Shown: positions 1-11,745, counted from the stretch's first letter. The stretch is 64,000 nucleotides of DNA from Helichrysum umbraculigerum (GCA_949592205.1 CATIUR010000005.1:134437277-134501276); one strand, 5' to 3'. The notes: generated by a model from the sequence alone, not told the origin. A program made the numbers and translations.

Positions 1-24
1 CTTGCCAGCAACGTAAGTAATTAA

Positions 25-91
25 GCCGGCAGTACTACGACATGCCCGACTTGAGTAATAGAGAGCCGGCAGTACTACGACATGCCCGACT
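25..91. repeat. Tandem duplication, 40-bp period
   Basis: The 27-bp block beginning GCCGGCAGTACTACGACATG occurs at 25-51 and again at 65-91. It lies inside the reversed Gypsy LTR. Confidence 0.9.
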
Positions 92-1204
92 AAAGTAGAT
101 GAGTTCGTATATGTGTATGTATATCAATATACCTAAGTACGTAGTAGATAGCATCATGTGCTTGAGATAGTGTACAAGTATATGTATATATATATATATA
201 TATATATAGGTCAAATCAACAAACACGTCTAATAGAGTATCATGCCGCGCATGAAAGTAGTTTAACGTATCTAAATATGTATATACAATACTTAGATATT
301 AAGTATATCACCATAAGCCTAGGTATGACTAATCATCACCTAGTTGTTTTATATTAGTATAAGGAATCTATACTAACGTACGTTACTAACGTATACTCCT
401 AGTCTCAGCCTAGCAAGTATATTGAGATTCTTGGTTGATGTTTACTTGTGTACAATTCCAAATTGGAAGTCCTCGAATGGAATGTAGGGGCAGTCTTAGT
501 TCCTAAAAGGAAAGCTAATCCTGCAGAAGTCTAGTTGTCGTCCAGTGTAGGTAGAACTAACCCGTTCTAGTATATTGGGTAGTAATGTCCCGCGACAATA
601 TGGTCAATGCATAATGATAACTTAGTCAAGTTATGTGATGGTGATTGTTTTCCAACAATCTAGTAAGGTACAATGGCAACCTATCTAGGTTAGGTAGTGA
701 TGTTGTCCTACAACAATATATTGGGTGTAATTCCTAAGTATTACACATTTGTATTACATAACAGTAATATAGTTACGTGTGAATTATAAAAGTTTATCAT
801 TATAATTTCAAAACAGTAGTTGTGCATGCGTCTCACCCCGAAAACAGTAAAACAGATGAAAGAGTGGGGCTATGAACTCACATGTGAGTTGTCAGCGATC
901 CTACGATACGTGTGTTGCTCGAATGGTAACCTCCTAGTGCCCTAGACACGTGAGGTTATATGAGTAAGATACTAATCGGTTTAACTAAACGTGTCGTGAA
1001 AGTAAACTTCCGTTGTTTAGTTTTAGAATTGTGTATGGTCCGTTTGTGACAGTTTGTAATAATGATAATTCTCAATTAAATCATTATTAAAATCGTTTCG
1101 TTGCCCATTTTACAAAAATATAATTTTTGTATGTAAGTCATCGTTGTAAAAAGTGTAGTTGTTGTTACGCGAAAGTCGAATCGTTGGGCAAAAACTCATT
1201 TCGC

Positions 1205-1440
1205 AGATCAGATCAGTTCAGGTAGCTCGACTCGGCTCGAAGCTCGACTCGGCTCGTATCTCAACTCGGCTCGCTACTCGGCTCGGTTCGTAGCTCTACT
1301 CGACTCGCAATCTCAGCTTGGTTTGTTGTTCGGTTCGACTCGCAGCTAAGCTCGGTTCGCTGCTCGGTCCGGTTCGTAGCTCGACTCGGCTCGCTACTCG
1401 ACTCGGCTCGCTCGACGAACTGAGATCTGGAATCTCAACT
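1205..1440. repeat. CTCGACTCGGCTCG motif array in Gypsy LTR
   Basis: About a dozen imperfect copies of CTCGACTCGGCTCG lie close together, the first ones 17 bp apart (1231, 1248, 1265). The array sits in the same LTR interval, between the leader donor-like site and the GTGAGTT block, as the different arrays at 38690-38935 and 61074-61250. Confidence 0.85.
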
Positions 1441-2083
1441 CGCCCGACGAGCTGTTCGCATTTTTGGTTTTAAAAACACATTTCTGAGTCGTTTTTGGTC
1501 ATAATAAGTTAATATAACACTAATACATGGTATATTAAGTGTTTTTATCAAGAAATAACAAAGAAAAGTGAAGAAATCCTTACGATTCGAAGATCCAAAG
1601 GTTTGGTTGGTGATGGCGTTCTTGATGATGAAGATGAGGATGATGATGATACTAAGTTGTTGATGTTGTTCCTGCTGATGATGATGACGATGGTGACGGT
1701 GGTGGCCGGCGGTGGTGGTTGGTATAGATGGAGAGAAAAGTTTGAGAGAGTTTTTGGTGGTGTGTGTTTTTTATGAAATAGAATGAAAGAGGAATGGGAG
1801 GTGGAGGTGGTTTTTTCCACTTCCGGATCCCCCACTTCGGGGACTGTGGTCTCCAACCACTGTACAAAATGCCCGCGTTTGTTTGCTCGATCGTGAAATG
1901 ATTTAAATATTTTAAAATCATAATTTTACAAATACGAAATCGTGTATGTTTTTATTCGAGGTATTTTATAAAAATAATTTATTCGAGTTATAAAATATAA
2001 CTTTGTTGTAATTGCGTACTAAGTACGATTATTTGAAGTTTAAATTTGGCACAGAAATTGACTTTTTGACCAGGTGTTACAGA

Positions 2084-2450
2084 AGCTTTTTTGTGCCTAG
2101 AGGCTAAATTTTTTGTCTTGCTATCAAATATAATATATTTATAGAACATACAAGCTCTCATGCGCGTAGCTTAGTTGATTCTGGAAGGGATTACTTCGCA
2201 AGAAAATTGTAATGTTTCTTAAAATGGATTGACTCTATTCTTAGCGGGCCAATGTGCCAGTCTGTGACATATACTCAGCATTATCATCCACATATTATCC
2301 TCGGAACAGGACGTATACTCAGCATTATCATCCACATATTATCCTCGGAACAGGACGTGTGAACCGGTCAGCATTACCGATTATCAAGTATTTCAATAAC
2401 ATTACAACTTTAAAAGACGCAAATTTGTAGCCTCTAGGCACACAAAAGCT
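2084..2450. mobile_element. Terminal-inverted-repeat element, left edge abutted by LTR
   Basis: The left terminus (2084-2112) and right terminus (2421-2450) are inverted repeats of about 29 bp built on AGCTTTTxTGTGCCTAGAGGCT. There is no ORF, which fits a MITE or foldback element; the superfamily is not assigned. The Gypsy LTR ends at 2081, three bases before the left repeat, so the left flank and any TSD are lost. Confidence 0.65.
2271..2358. repeat. 44-bp tandem duplication
   Basis: Two identical 44-bp units starting ATACTCAGCATTATCATCCA lie at 2271-2314 and 2315-2358, within the inverted-repeat element. Confidence 0.9.
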
Positions 2451-4551
2451 CCCCTAACTAATAAGTCCAACTTAACACTCGTGTGTAGATACAACTTTTA
2501 GAATGATAAGGAAAAGAAGTAATGATTATAATTCAATCGCATGATATATTAAAAGTACTTTTGTTATATGTGGGCAACAAAATCATCATCAATCATGTAT
2601 ATTCTTTTTCTAAAACACAAAATAATATAAAACACAATTGTTATTCATGTATATTTTATACTCGTAACGTAATTTAATCCTATATTGATCCACTAGTAGT
2701 ATTGCACTCCCCATGAGCCGTAGAATCCGGAAATGGCAATTAATTTTAACTACTTATTACTATATAGTTCATTTTTAATTGCGCAATATCGCCAATCGGT
2801 CTCACTGTGTAGTCGGAACTGTTCGGTTTGAGGTTTCGGATGGATTTATTATAGACTTTAAGGTCATGATCGGTTTCACCTGCTATCGTGCTTTCTGCTG
2901 GGTGATTGCTTTTAGGTGGTTATGTAATGTGTGGCGTTTTGATGACGGGGTACCCACCGTTGACCGAATCATTAGTTAGTTGTATGTTTAGAGTTGTTTT
3001 CGTTGTAATCAGGGTGTATCGGCGTTTTGGTATGATGCAGTGCCGTTTTGGTATGGTGTAGGGTCCTTTTGGTTGGGTCTAAGTTGTATGGTCGGTTCGG
3101 TTGTGATCAAGTTGTTTGGTCATTTTGGTATGATGTAAGGATTGGAATTAAGTTGTATAGTCATTTTAGTATGATGTACTGTTGGGTCAAGTTGTATGGT
3201 CCTTTTAAGTAGGATCGTTTTGGTTGGAATCAAGAAGGTAGTTTAGGTTGGAATGTATCTTTTGGATAATTGTAATTTATTACGTTCATTTTTATTGTAA
3301 TTCTTAGTGCTTGTTTTTTTTATTGATATATAAAGGCTACCGTTTTAAAAAAATGCTCTTTTTATACAAAATATAAAACATTTAATAAAAATGACTTATG
3401 AAATTCGATTAACATGTTCATAACCCCGTAATTAATTTTTATTTAGCAAATATATATTGTTTTAAATGCCATTATTTTATAATATTTAGTTTACCTTACT
3501 TTAAAATTCTATTCTATTTAAGAATAACTTGTCAATAAAATTGTTGTTGTAATAACGAAAATGTAACATATCAAGCTGTCCTGATCTTTATTATTAAATA
3601 AAAACTATAGTTGCTGTAACGTCTTGCTTTTTTATATCAACCAAATCTCTATTACTAATTACAGATATTGAAATTTGCCACCCAACCAAATTCATTATTT
3701 TAGTATGTCATCTTGTTTATTTTTTTAATATAAAAGAGTGTGTAATGTTTGTTGATGATGAAAGCACATACCCTTTTAACAACATTGGGCTATTTGGTCC
3801 ATTTGGTCGATACTTTATTTATCTTATAATTTTTGCCATCTATTTGTTGAAAAAATAATATTTATCTACTTATTGTGATGTAGGTGATACTTTATTAGTT
3901 ATTTTTTTTTTATCTGTCCTATGCTAGGCATGTGCAAAGACCAAGAACCAACCCAAACGAACCGAAACTCGAAAAGTTGCATATATAAGAATTGGAAACT
4001 TGACCAAAGGGCATTGGTTCGGTACGGTCCGTTTCGAGTGTGATGAGTTATCAATTGTGCTATTGTGATGAAGGTAATGTTTTTTATCCATCCTTTACTA
4101 GGCGTATGTAAAGACCGATAACCTACCTGACCCGAACCGTTTTTAACGTGAACCGAAAACTAAAAAACTGTAAATACTAGAATCGAGAACTGATTTGCTA
4201 CGGATTTGCTACAGTCGGGTGTGATGAGTTATCAATGGTGCTATTGTATTTGTATATATGTATTATTACTTAATTATTAATCTCTAATGCATTTATCAGA
4301 CAAAAATTGTAACACCTTGTTTAGTTGATATTTGCTTCTTAGGAGTATATCATAGATTCATAGTACGTATGAACCACCAAACATTTTTGTATTATTAATC
4401 TGGATTAATTAATTAATTAATAGAATATAGGTAGGACCTCACGCTAGCTAAGTAGCTAGCTATATATAGGCTTTTCTAGATTTATGACAGTCATAATTAG
4501 TATTTACATTTTTTTTTATTTAAATAAATATAAATAAAACTAAAACATACG
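2451..4551. other. Non-coding AT-rich DNA with two decayed tandem repeats
   Basis: No gene is visible. About 3000-3250 holds imperfect repeats of GTTTTGGTATGATGTA and GTTGTATGGTC. About 3922-4245 holds two diverged copies, about 172 bp apart, of a block that begins near a CTAGGC..GTAAAGACC motif and ends with GTGATGAGTTATCAA and GTGCTATTG. Confidence 0.6.
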
Positions 4552-4737
4552 CAGGGGCGGAGCTAGAAGGGGGCAGTGGGGGCAGTCGCCCCTTAGAAAT
4601 AAAAAATTATCGAAAAAAAATAATTTTTTGTAAAGTAATTAATGACAGTTTAGGATTTTGACCCCCCAAATATGATAGAAAGAAAAAAAAATTTTTTTTT
4701 TTGCTTCTCCTTATAAAAATTCCTAGCTCCGCCACTG
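4552..4737. mobile_element. Small TIR element, hAT-like MITE
   Basis: The 15-bp termini CAGGGGCGGAGCTAG (4552-4566) and CTAGCTCCGCCACTG (4723-4737) are inverted with one mismatch. Flanking 8-mers AACATACG and AACATAAG match at 7 of 8 positions, as expected of a worn hAT 8-bp TSD. The interior is poly-A/T rich and non-coding. Confidence 0.7.
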
Positions 4738-4824
4738 AACATAAGTAATTGTAATTCATCCGTTGAATAAAGTTTGACGACATGTTGCATGAAAAGTCAT
4801 ACGATTATGTAACATAACATATCA

Positions 4825-4943
4825 TCTTAAATTATATATAGGAAACGGGTGATGACATCATCAGAATCCCAATTAACCAATTAAATTTGTTAATTTTGTC
4901 CAATTAGCTAAAATTTAGGAGGAGATTATGTCATAAATACATA

Positions 4944-4977
<34 letters not shown>

Positions 4978-5280
4978 TTAGGTTTCTAAATTCATTATGA
5001 GACTTGCACAAGGAGGATTTTAATTGAAAATAAGTTAGATAATAAATAAAATATAATATTAATCTTAATCTTAATACTTTGTATTTTATTACAATTATTA
5101 ATTAATATAATATACGCAATCAATTTATTATACTACTTTCGTAGGGATTTTCGAACTTCATTGCATATCTTTTTTAATTCTTACGAAATAATAGAGTAAT
5201 ATCATATACATAATTCGCGTAATTATAAAAATTAAATACACATTCGATGGCCCGTGTGTATACACGGGTTTGATGTCTAG
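4825..5280 (+). mobile_element. Non-autonomous Helitron-like element
   Basis: The 3' end shows the Helitron layout: a hairpin CCCGTGT-GTAT-ACACGGG (5251-5268), a short spacer, then CTAG at 5277-5280 followed by T. A 5' TC preceded by A lies at 4825-4826, followed by a GATGACATCATC block. The interior has an (ATT)n tract at about 4945-4980 and no ORF. The 5' end is less certain than the 3' end. Confidence 0.6.
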
Positions 5281-5656
5281 TAAATAACAACATATAAAAG
5301 AGTCGTATACGAATATAATTAATTCCATTTATAGTAACAATACTCAACCTATTTATAATTATATTCATGACATCTTTCTATTATAATATACATAAAATAA
5401 TCTACTATAGTACTACGATGATGGCAGTCGTGTTGTTTCGTGATGCAGATAGCTCAAGGTACGTAAAATCGTTTATCTGTTAGCTACCATATTTCAACTA
5501 ATTTATTAATTATTAAATAATCCCGTGACATAATTATATAAAACTTTACTTAATTCATACTTACCGTCTCTCAATATGAGTATCCAATTGATAAGCAAAA
5601 CACAATTTTATTTATGTAAAGTACAAAGATTACAACTTTTAGAAGTTTATGTCTAT

Positions 5657-6108
5657 GGGTGTGTTTGGCAAAACTAGCTGGAGATGTAGCTGGAACTGGA
5701 GATGGAGATGGAGATGGAGCTGGAGATGGAAGCTAGAAGCTGGAGCTGGAGCTTTTATTTGGGGCTGGAGATGGAGCTTTTATTTTTTAATAAGTGTTTG
5801 GCAAAGTAGATGGAGTTGGAGCTTATTACGTAAAATGACAAATAAAGACATGATATTGTATATCACCAATAAATTTAATAATTATAAAAGGGGTAATATA
5901 GTAATTTAATAATAAGAGGATGGATATTCTATAATAAGCTACTTTGAATAGATGCTATTTGAGGGGATTATTATTTATAGAATCCCTATTCCATTATCTA
6001 TGCCAAACAAGGATTGTTATTTTATAAGAGATTGAGATTCTAAAAATTAAAATCTCAATCTACTTGAATCCCCAATAATCCCTTAGAATGTGGTTGCCAA
6101 ACACACCC
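5657..6108. mobile_element. hAT-like MITE with internal GGAGAT/GGAGCT repeat
   Basis: Termini GGGTGTGTTTGGCAAA and TTGCCAAACACACCC are inverted repeats of a type common to plant hAT MITEs. The flanks (left TATGTCTAT, right TATGTATT) only suggest a worn TSD. About 5680-5785 is a minisatellite of GGAGATG and GGAGCTG units. Translations across it are repeat artefacts. Confidence 0.75.
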
Positions 6109-6642
6109 TATGTATTTTACCATTTGCTTAGGCATAGGTTATTGTTAAAAGTGTAATTAAAGGTAAAATTAAAAGTTAATTTAATTTTCAATCTATGAAA
6201 ATGAACATTTTTTTGAGAGAAATTAAAATGAAAATGTCAAACCCGACGGTTATTTTATATATATATATATATAGGCTTTGGTTCAAATAAAAAGAAGTTT
6301 AACGTAAAAAGGGGTAAGAAGCCATGATATAGTGACACGTGTCCCTTACAAATAGCATTCAATTACATTAAATGAAGATATAATCATGTATCAAACTACT
6401 ATGTATCAAAATCATGATGTATCAAACTATAATCGAATATGTATCATTTTTTAAGGTTTATCGAGAATATGTATCATTCTTTAAATGAAATTGTATCAAC
6501 TTGGCGAAGTATGTTTGTACAAGTTAAATATACGTTTCTTCATTTTGTATTGATCCACATGAACCATTTTCTTTAAAGCAAATATGAAATCTAACATTGT
6601 TTCTTATCATTTTTACTTTAAATGTCTTTTTACAATAACCAC

Positions 6643-6728
<86 letters not shown>

Positions 6729-7614
6729 TCGGAAAGCGTCACCATATGCTAGTGTTGTCTAATTAATCGATATAGGTTTCATTTTTAATGGAGTCTAAAA
6801 TGTAATTAGAAATGGAAGCTTCACACAATGTTCTTTACGCTTTTAAAAGTGATGAACTTCTTTTTTATATAAGTTGTTCAAATTGATAAATGTGTAGAAA
6901 ATATTCACAATGTTAATGGTGAAGAAATTTAAGAAGTCATAATATTTTTCACCCTCATATTAGTAGAAAAAATTAGTTCATGTTTATAAGCGTTAACAAA
7001 GGTAGAAGAATTTGACACTTAACTAAAAAATAATTTGTGACACTCAATTTCTTCACGTTTCTTTTTGCATGAGAAAATCAGGTGTGTAATGTAGAAGTGT
7101 AAACAAGTTCTGAATGCGTTCACCTTTGTAATTGTGATTTTGTTTTTCCACAATTATATATTGATATTCCTATATATGTATTTCTGACACTTATTATTGT
7201 GAATAATTTATACACGTTAATAAACATGAAAAAATTAATTTATAACATTGTTAAAAAAAAATAGTGAATAAACAATTGACATGTTTGTTGTAGCGTTTTC
7301 TCCAAATCTGATTACTTAGGTAACAAAGTATAAACAAATCAATTGGTTATACCTTAATATAACAAAATATATTACTCAACTTCAAGTTGCAATAGTTGTT
7401 ACAGCAATATATATATGAAATTATGAACACAAAGTTGATAAAATACTCTTTATAACCATACATACATGTGTCCTGTAATAAAATAAGATATAAGTGTCAC
7501 TTAAGTCTTCCTCTCTAGTTTCTACACCTATTTATTCAACCACCTCAAACCAAACTCACACATTTCTCCCAAAAAAAAAAGAGACACACATACATAGAAA
7601 GTGAGAGAGTTTTA
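6109..7614. other. Intergenic DNA and likely promoter region of the OVATE gene
   Basis: No gene is visible. It contains a 77-bp (TA)n microsatellite and AT-rich unique sequence. The last 110 bp are CT- and A-rich (CTTCCTCTCTAG, an A10 run, AGAGACACACA), which fits a plant 5' UTR. I see no convincing TATA box at a fixed distance from the ATG. Confidence 0.5.
6647..6723. repeat. (TA)n microsatellite
   Basis: An uninterrupted TA dinucleotide run of 77 bases. Its Ile-Tyr translations on both strands are artefacts. Confidence 0.97.
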
Positions 7615-8574
7615 ATGGGGAATTACAGGTTTAAATTATCAGATATGTTACCAAATGCTTGGTTTTACAAACTTAAAGACATGAGCAAAACCAAAACCAC
7701 CACAAACCACCACAAAAAATCATCACCATCTTCTCATTATTCATATTCTTCATCAACCACCACAAAACCATCACATCAAAACCACCATTTTTCTCAACCA
7801 AGAAACTCTTTTTATTACACACCAAAAGTTTCCCAATTCCATAATTCACCAAAGTTCCCACATTTTCATGACCCACCAAGAAACTCAACAAAAAAACCAA
7901 AACCAAGTAGAAAAACCATCTATAAACCTTCACCAAAACACACAATTAGTACTTGTAAACTCACTGAGTCAACTCACACTCTACATGATCTCATTCACTC
8001 TCCCACCACTAACACTAGTCCTTCTTCTGAGTCAACTCAGTCAGGACACGCTACTGCCTCATGGTGCACAGCTTGTAGACTCAGTTCTGCAAATTCCGAT
8101 ATTATAATCGACTTAAATGACTCGAAAAAACTCGATAATTCGAGTTATGGGTATGATTATTTGTCACCTGAACTAGACATGAAACTTACACCCATTATTA
8201 CAAAACAAGTCAAACCCATTTCAAGAAACAAGCAAACATCACATTCCGGCAAAAAAGTCAACCAAACTCCGGCGAGAAAGTCAGTTTCCGGCGGTGTTAA
8301 GCTCAGAGTCAACTCACCAAAACTCGCGGTCAGTAAAAGAATTTCACAAAGAAAAAACTTAACAGAAAGTTTTGCAATTGTGAAATCATCTTTTGATCCA
8401 CAAAAAGATTTCATGGAGTCGATGATGGAGATGATAGTTGAAAACAACATCAGCAAATCATCAAAAGATTTAGAAGATTTACTTGCATGCTATCTTTCTT
8501 TGAATTCTAATGAGTATCATGATGTAATTGTTAAAGCATTCGAAGAAATCTGGTTTAGTTTACCGGATCTTTGA
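7615..8574 (+). CDS. OFP: OVATE family protein (transcriptional repressor)
   Basis: A single-exon ORF of 319 aa. The first residues, MGNYRFKLSDMLPNAWFYKL, match the conserved N-terminus of the OFP1-OFP5 group. Residues about 252-313 form the C-terminal OVATE domain (SFAIVKSSFDPQ, then EMIVENN, LLACYLSLNS, EEIW). The middle is low-complexity, rich in Ser, Thr, Pro, Lys and His, with a basic stretch near residues 92-108 that could act as a nuclear signal. Family members are plant-specific nuclear repressors that partner TALE homeodomain (KNOX/BELL) proteins and affect organ shape and secondary walls. Arabidopsis OFP1-OFP4 are of similar length. The start is fixed by the conserved N-terminus; no frame damage is seen. 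The exact paralogue cannot be settled by eye. It is the only convincing host gene here, with small MITEs on both sides. Confidence 0.95.
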   Translation: MGNYRFKLSDMLPNAWFYKLKDMSKTKTTTNHHKKSSPSSHYSYSSSTTTKPSHQNHHFSQPRNSFYYTPKVSQFHNSPKFPHFHDPPRNSTKKPKPSRKTIYKPSPKHTISTCKLTESTHTLHDLIHSPTTNTSPSSESTQSGHATASWCTACRLSSANSDIIIDLNDSKKLDNSSYGYDYLSPELDMKLTPIITKQVKPISRNKQTSHSGKKVNQTPARKSVSGGVKLRVNSPKLAVSKRISQRKNLTESFAIVKSSFDPQKDFMESMMEMIVENNISKSSKDLEDLLACYLSLNSNEYHDVIVKAFEEIWFSLPDL

Positions 8575-8579
8575 CTCTT

Positions 8580-8650
8580 GTTATAGGTCAACACTTCGGT
8601 ATTTTACTATAAAGAAAAGGTGTCGGGTTCGAACCTCACTCTGTAAATAT
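8580..8650 (+). repeat. Possible tRNA-derived SINE head
   Basis: GGTTCGAACCT at about 8627-8637 matches a Pol III B box. A weak A-box-like TAGGTCAACACTTCGG lies about 40 bp upstream. I see no defined 3' tail or TSD, so this is tentative. It lies just downstream of the OVATE stop. Confidence 0.3.
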
Positions 8651-8814
8651 CTTGGGTGATCAGTAAACTGGTAAAAAACGATCACGGGATACTTTTGATT
8701 AGGTCACGTACATCTAAATAATAAGTAGACTCATCGTCCGTGAATAACCCGAAGAGAATAAACTTCAAGTCATTCATAGAAAATGAGGATATAATTTAAT
8801 TGTATTCCGTACTA

Positions 8815-9012
8815 CTCCCTCCGTCTCAATTTTATTGTCCACAGACAAAAAACACGTAGTTTAAGAAAAATGTACTAGTTGTACTCTACAACCAATAAGA
8901 TTTAATCTCTCACCACATTCAAATGTTTTGATTGGTTGAAAGTACAAAGTGGACAATAAATTTGGGACATCCCAAAATGGAAAGGTGGACTATGAATTTG
9001 GGACGGAGGGAG
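8815..9012. mobile_element. Stowaway-type MITE
   Basis: Termini CTCCCTCCGTCTCAATTT and AAATTTGGGACGGAGGGAG form the classic Tc1/mariner Stowaway inverted repeat. The element is 198 bp and is flanked by TA on both sides (8813-8814, 9013-9014). It has no ORF and lies about 240 bp beyond the OVATE stop. Confidence 0.92.
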
Positions 9013-9246
9013 TAGTAGTTTAAGAGTGTGTGTACTATACAATTTTACGTATGAAAGTTAAGTCTGTGAATGTTAATTATTTGAAATTCGTTGAATGTAG
9101 TGTTTTTAGTGTTGTCAGAAGGTTAAAAGTTTGATGACATTCTATAAAAGGAAAATTCTGACAAGTGAAAAAGGAGACATAATTTACAACAACCTGACAA
9201 GTTCGTGTTATTCAATAGTTGAGAAGATAGGTGTCAATTAAGGAAT

Positions 9247-9360
9247 TGCATGTACATTTTTTTTTTTTTTTTTAGCGAAAATATATAAATATATTAAAAA
9301 TTGGAATCAATCTTCAACAATGTTGAAGACGATCAAACAAACAACAATGCATGTACATTT
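9247..9360 (-). mobile_element. 5'-truncated LINE tail with 13-bp TSD
   Basis: TGCATGTACATTT occurs at 9247-9259 and 9348-9360. Between the copies lie a poly-T tract and about 75 bp, which on the minus strand is a short 3' fragment ending in poly-A. This is the signature of target-primed reverse transcription by a LINE. Confidence 0.8.
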
Positions 9361-10224
9361 ATTTTACATTTTTACCATTTAATTTGGGTTTTGTATTATG
9401 GTTTTTTGAAGTTAATTTTGAAGTTAATTTAATGATGATCATGTTAATTTCAACTTCCAAGTATCCAATTCTATAGATTATAAATCTTATAAATTTCTTT
9501 CTATCAAAAGTCATTTAGTAGCGGTAAGCGGTAAATGAGAATCTCCGTCAACAAAGAAGTTGTCGATTCATTGGAGTTTTTTAACTAACCCTTGTATTTT
9601 TAAAAAGTATTTAAGAAAATGAGTACTTTTAAAAATATTTATAAAATACTTATACGCCATCGTTGTCGACTCCTAACCAGCTCACTATTACCGAGTCCTT
9701 TCACCCTCACCGTCGCCGTTGATATTTGTGGTTGTTTGCGGTTCGTTTTGGAATTTTGGTATTTTTGAATGAATATATTGTCCATAAAGTGTTTGATAAC
9801 ACCCGGCCAATATAATCACCCATATAGAGATTTAGTCTACTTCTGATTAACTACACACATATAATGTAGCTAGTTTCTTGAGATATGATTATTTGGTTTG
9901 TATATTGGATGAAAGGGTGTAAATTAAAGGGGTCCATGGGTTGCATTATGCCAAGCAGAAATGAGGGCGAATGTAGTGTAAAGCAACTTTTGGCTTCATT
10001 GCTTTGTCTAAAGTTAAAGGCCGCTTTTTCTAGTGTTGTATGATAAATCCTACTCCACCTTTTGTCAATAGTAAATGATAAGCTTAATATCTAAACTTTT
10101 TTAATTATATTATATGAATTATTATTAGTTACTAATTAATAACATATACAAAACCTACTACGTTATTTTAATATAATAATTTTAACCACTAAATCAAGGG
10201 AAAATCAACCGAAAAGGTATTTAA
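9361..10224. other. Intergenic DNA, nothing recognised
   Basis: AT-rich sequence without a credible ORF, repeat or RNA gene. Confidence 0.5.
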
Positions 10225-11745
10225 TTTTTCAAAATTTGATATAAAAGAGAATATAACTTTTGTCGATGTCCTAAAAGGACCTACATTTTAAGATCGTGTC
10301 TTTAAAAGATTTAAGTTGACAAAAATGTTCAATTAAATGTATAATTACTGTTAACATTTTGAAAACGCACCATAAAAAGATTCAACATTTTAAATTTTGT
10401 GTCCTAAAAGGATTTAAAATTTTGTAAGTGTGCCATAAAAGGATTTAACACTCAAAATGGAACTAAGGTTTACACACTCAAAAGGTAATATTAGTATTCA
10501 TATTATATGTTTCTTAGGTTAATAATGTCAACTATTATATGAATATTTGATATAATTTTTTTATTTTTATTTTTTGGTAAAAGATGAAAGTACCTCTGGA
10601 AAATTAATTAATAATGATAAATAATGTGACCTACAAAGTGATATGTGGGACTCCCACTACAAAATGAAACCATCTATATCTCACGACATGCCTCAAGCAG
10701 TTTACTCTAAACCAATAAACGCATTAATTTGTATCAAATGAAATCTATAGCTTTGGGACATACACCAAACCCGATCACCCAACTAGCTTCACAAAAACAG
10801 ACACATAGAGTGGAAAAATCAAGAAACATAAGAATATTGAACCTATTCATGGCTCTAATCACGAGTGAAACTCGCCAACCTCCACATTCTCGATACTTTC
10901 TCTCACATTCTTTGACGGTAACAAGGTGAGACTTAACAATTTCATACGCACCACTTCATACATAGTCCGAAAAAGTTGATCTGGTGTCCTTGAACCTTTT
11001 TGATGCACTCGATAATTTCTCTCTTGCCACATGTAGTAAATTGTGGCTGCTAATACCAATCGACCAATACAATAACGCTCCAGATGGAACTACTTTTGAC
11101 CAAGCTTGAAGATGTTGAATAATATAACCTGAAAAGTCTGACAGATTACCCATTTTAGCGTATGTCTTTGTTGTTGACCACACATGTTTCGTATAGAAAC
11201 GCTCAAAAAATAAATGGTTATAGGAATCAGGTTGGATCTTGTAAAAACACACAACAGGTTGTGTTGGTGATCCCAAGGTTTCATTCTATATTGAGTTTTT
11301 AACTTCTGTCCCATGACCAACCACAATATAAAAGTATGGCGAGCGATACCTTGACTAAACCACACCACACGAGCCCAACCAACATTCTCTGCCTCCATAC
11401 AAATATCCCTCCAGACTGCTCCAACTGAGAATGGTATAACTCATCCATCATTAGTCGTCCAATGTTCACGGTCAATTTTTCCTTGAATTAAACATGGGAC
11501 TTGCATGGAGCTAACCCGGTGATATAGATGAGACCTGCATGTCACCTATTAAATGAATATATGATATTTAAGCTTCACACAAGTTAAAACCGTTCAAACC
11601 GTAAATAAAATAATTAAAACGTAATTTTATTTTTAATTAAACTTTTTTGGTAACTTAAATACTTATGTTGCACGATTTGAAAAAATATGGGTCCTTTTAG
11701 AGTACCGACAAAAGTTGTATTATCTTTATTTTCAAATTTTTGACA
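10225..11745. repeat. Inverted repeats enclosing a LINE remnant
   Basis: About 60 bp at 10225-10290 (with AACTTTTGTCG and CTAAAAGGACC) recur inverted at about 11688-11745 (GGTCCTTTTAG, CGACAAAAGTT). The left arm is followed by degenerate repeats of TAAAAGGATTTAA (10260-10460). It could be a foldback or TIR element that received a LINE insertion, or a LINE-linked inverted duplication. Confidence 0.55.
10859..11398 (-). pseudogene. LINE ORF2 C-terminal remnant (zf-RVT-like)
   Basis: Three overlapping minus-strand reading frames each carry part of a sequence typical of the zinc-binding end of plant L1-type reverse transcriptases. Visible pieces are VWFSQGIARHTFILWLVMG, then LLCVFTRSNL and VVCFYKIQPDSYNHLFFERF in another frame, then LAATIYYMWQERNYR. 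Moving between frames implies at least two indels, so this is dead. Only the C-terminal end is present; the RT palm and endonuclease are absent. Confidence 0.75.

Larger units (their letters stand above)
1..2081 (-). mobile_element. Gypsy-type LTR fragment, reversed
   Basis: Read on the minus strand this starts TGTAACACC at 2081 and runs off the left edge of the window. It shares landmarks, in the same order, with the two forward Gypsy LTRs at 37355-40405 and 59993-62487. These are a CT- and CAT-rich leader (about 1600-1760), a GTAAGGA splice-donor-like site near 1585, a short-motif array (1205-1440), and a GTGAGTTCATAGCCCC block (about 845-890). No coding region is credible; the ORFs near 1548-1921 are translations of the leader. 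The LTR is incomplete, so no TSD can be tested. Confidence 0.75.

Noticed and set aside
1548..1921. Minus-strand ORFs rich in Ser, Pro and Thr
   Set aside because: Part of the LTR leader with CT and CAT repeats; equivalent leaders in the other Gypsy LTRs are not coding.
2779..2979. 66-codon plus-strand ORF
   Set aside because: No recognisable domain and no supporting context; expected by chance.
6524..6766. Ile-Tyr-rich ORFs on both strands
   Set aside because: Translations of a TA microsatellite.
8620..8650. A tRNA gene at the GGTTCGAACCT box
   Set aside because: No acceptor, D or anticodon arms can be folded around it; at most a SINE fragment.
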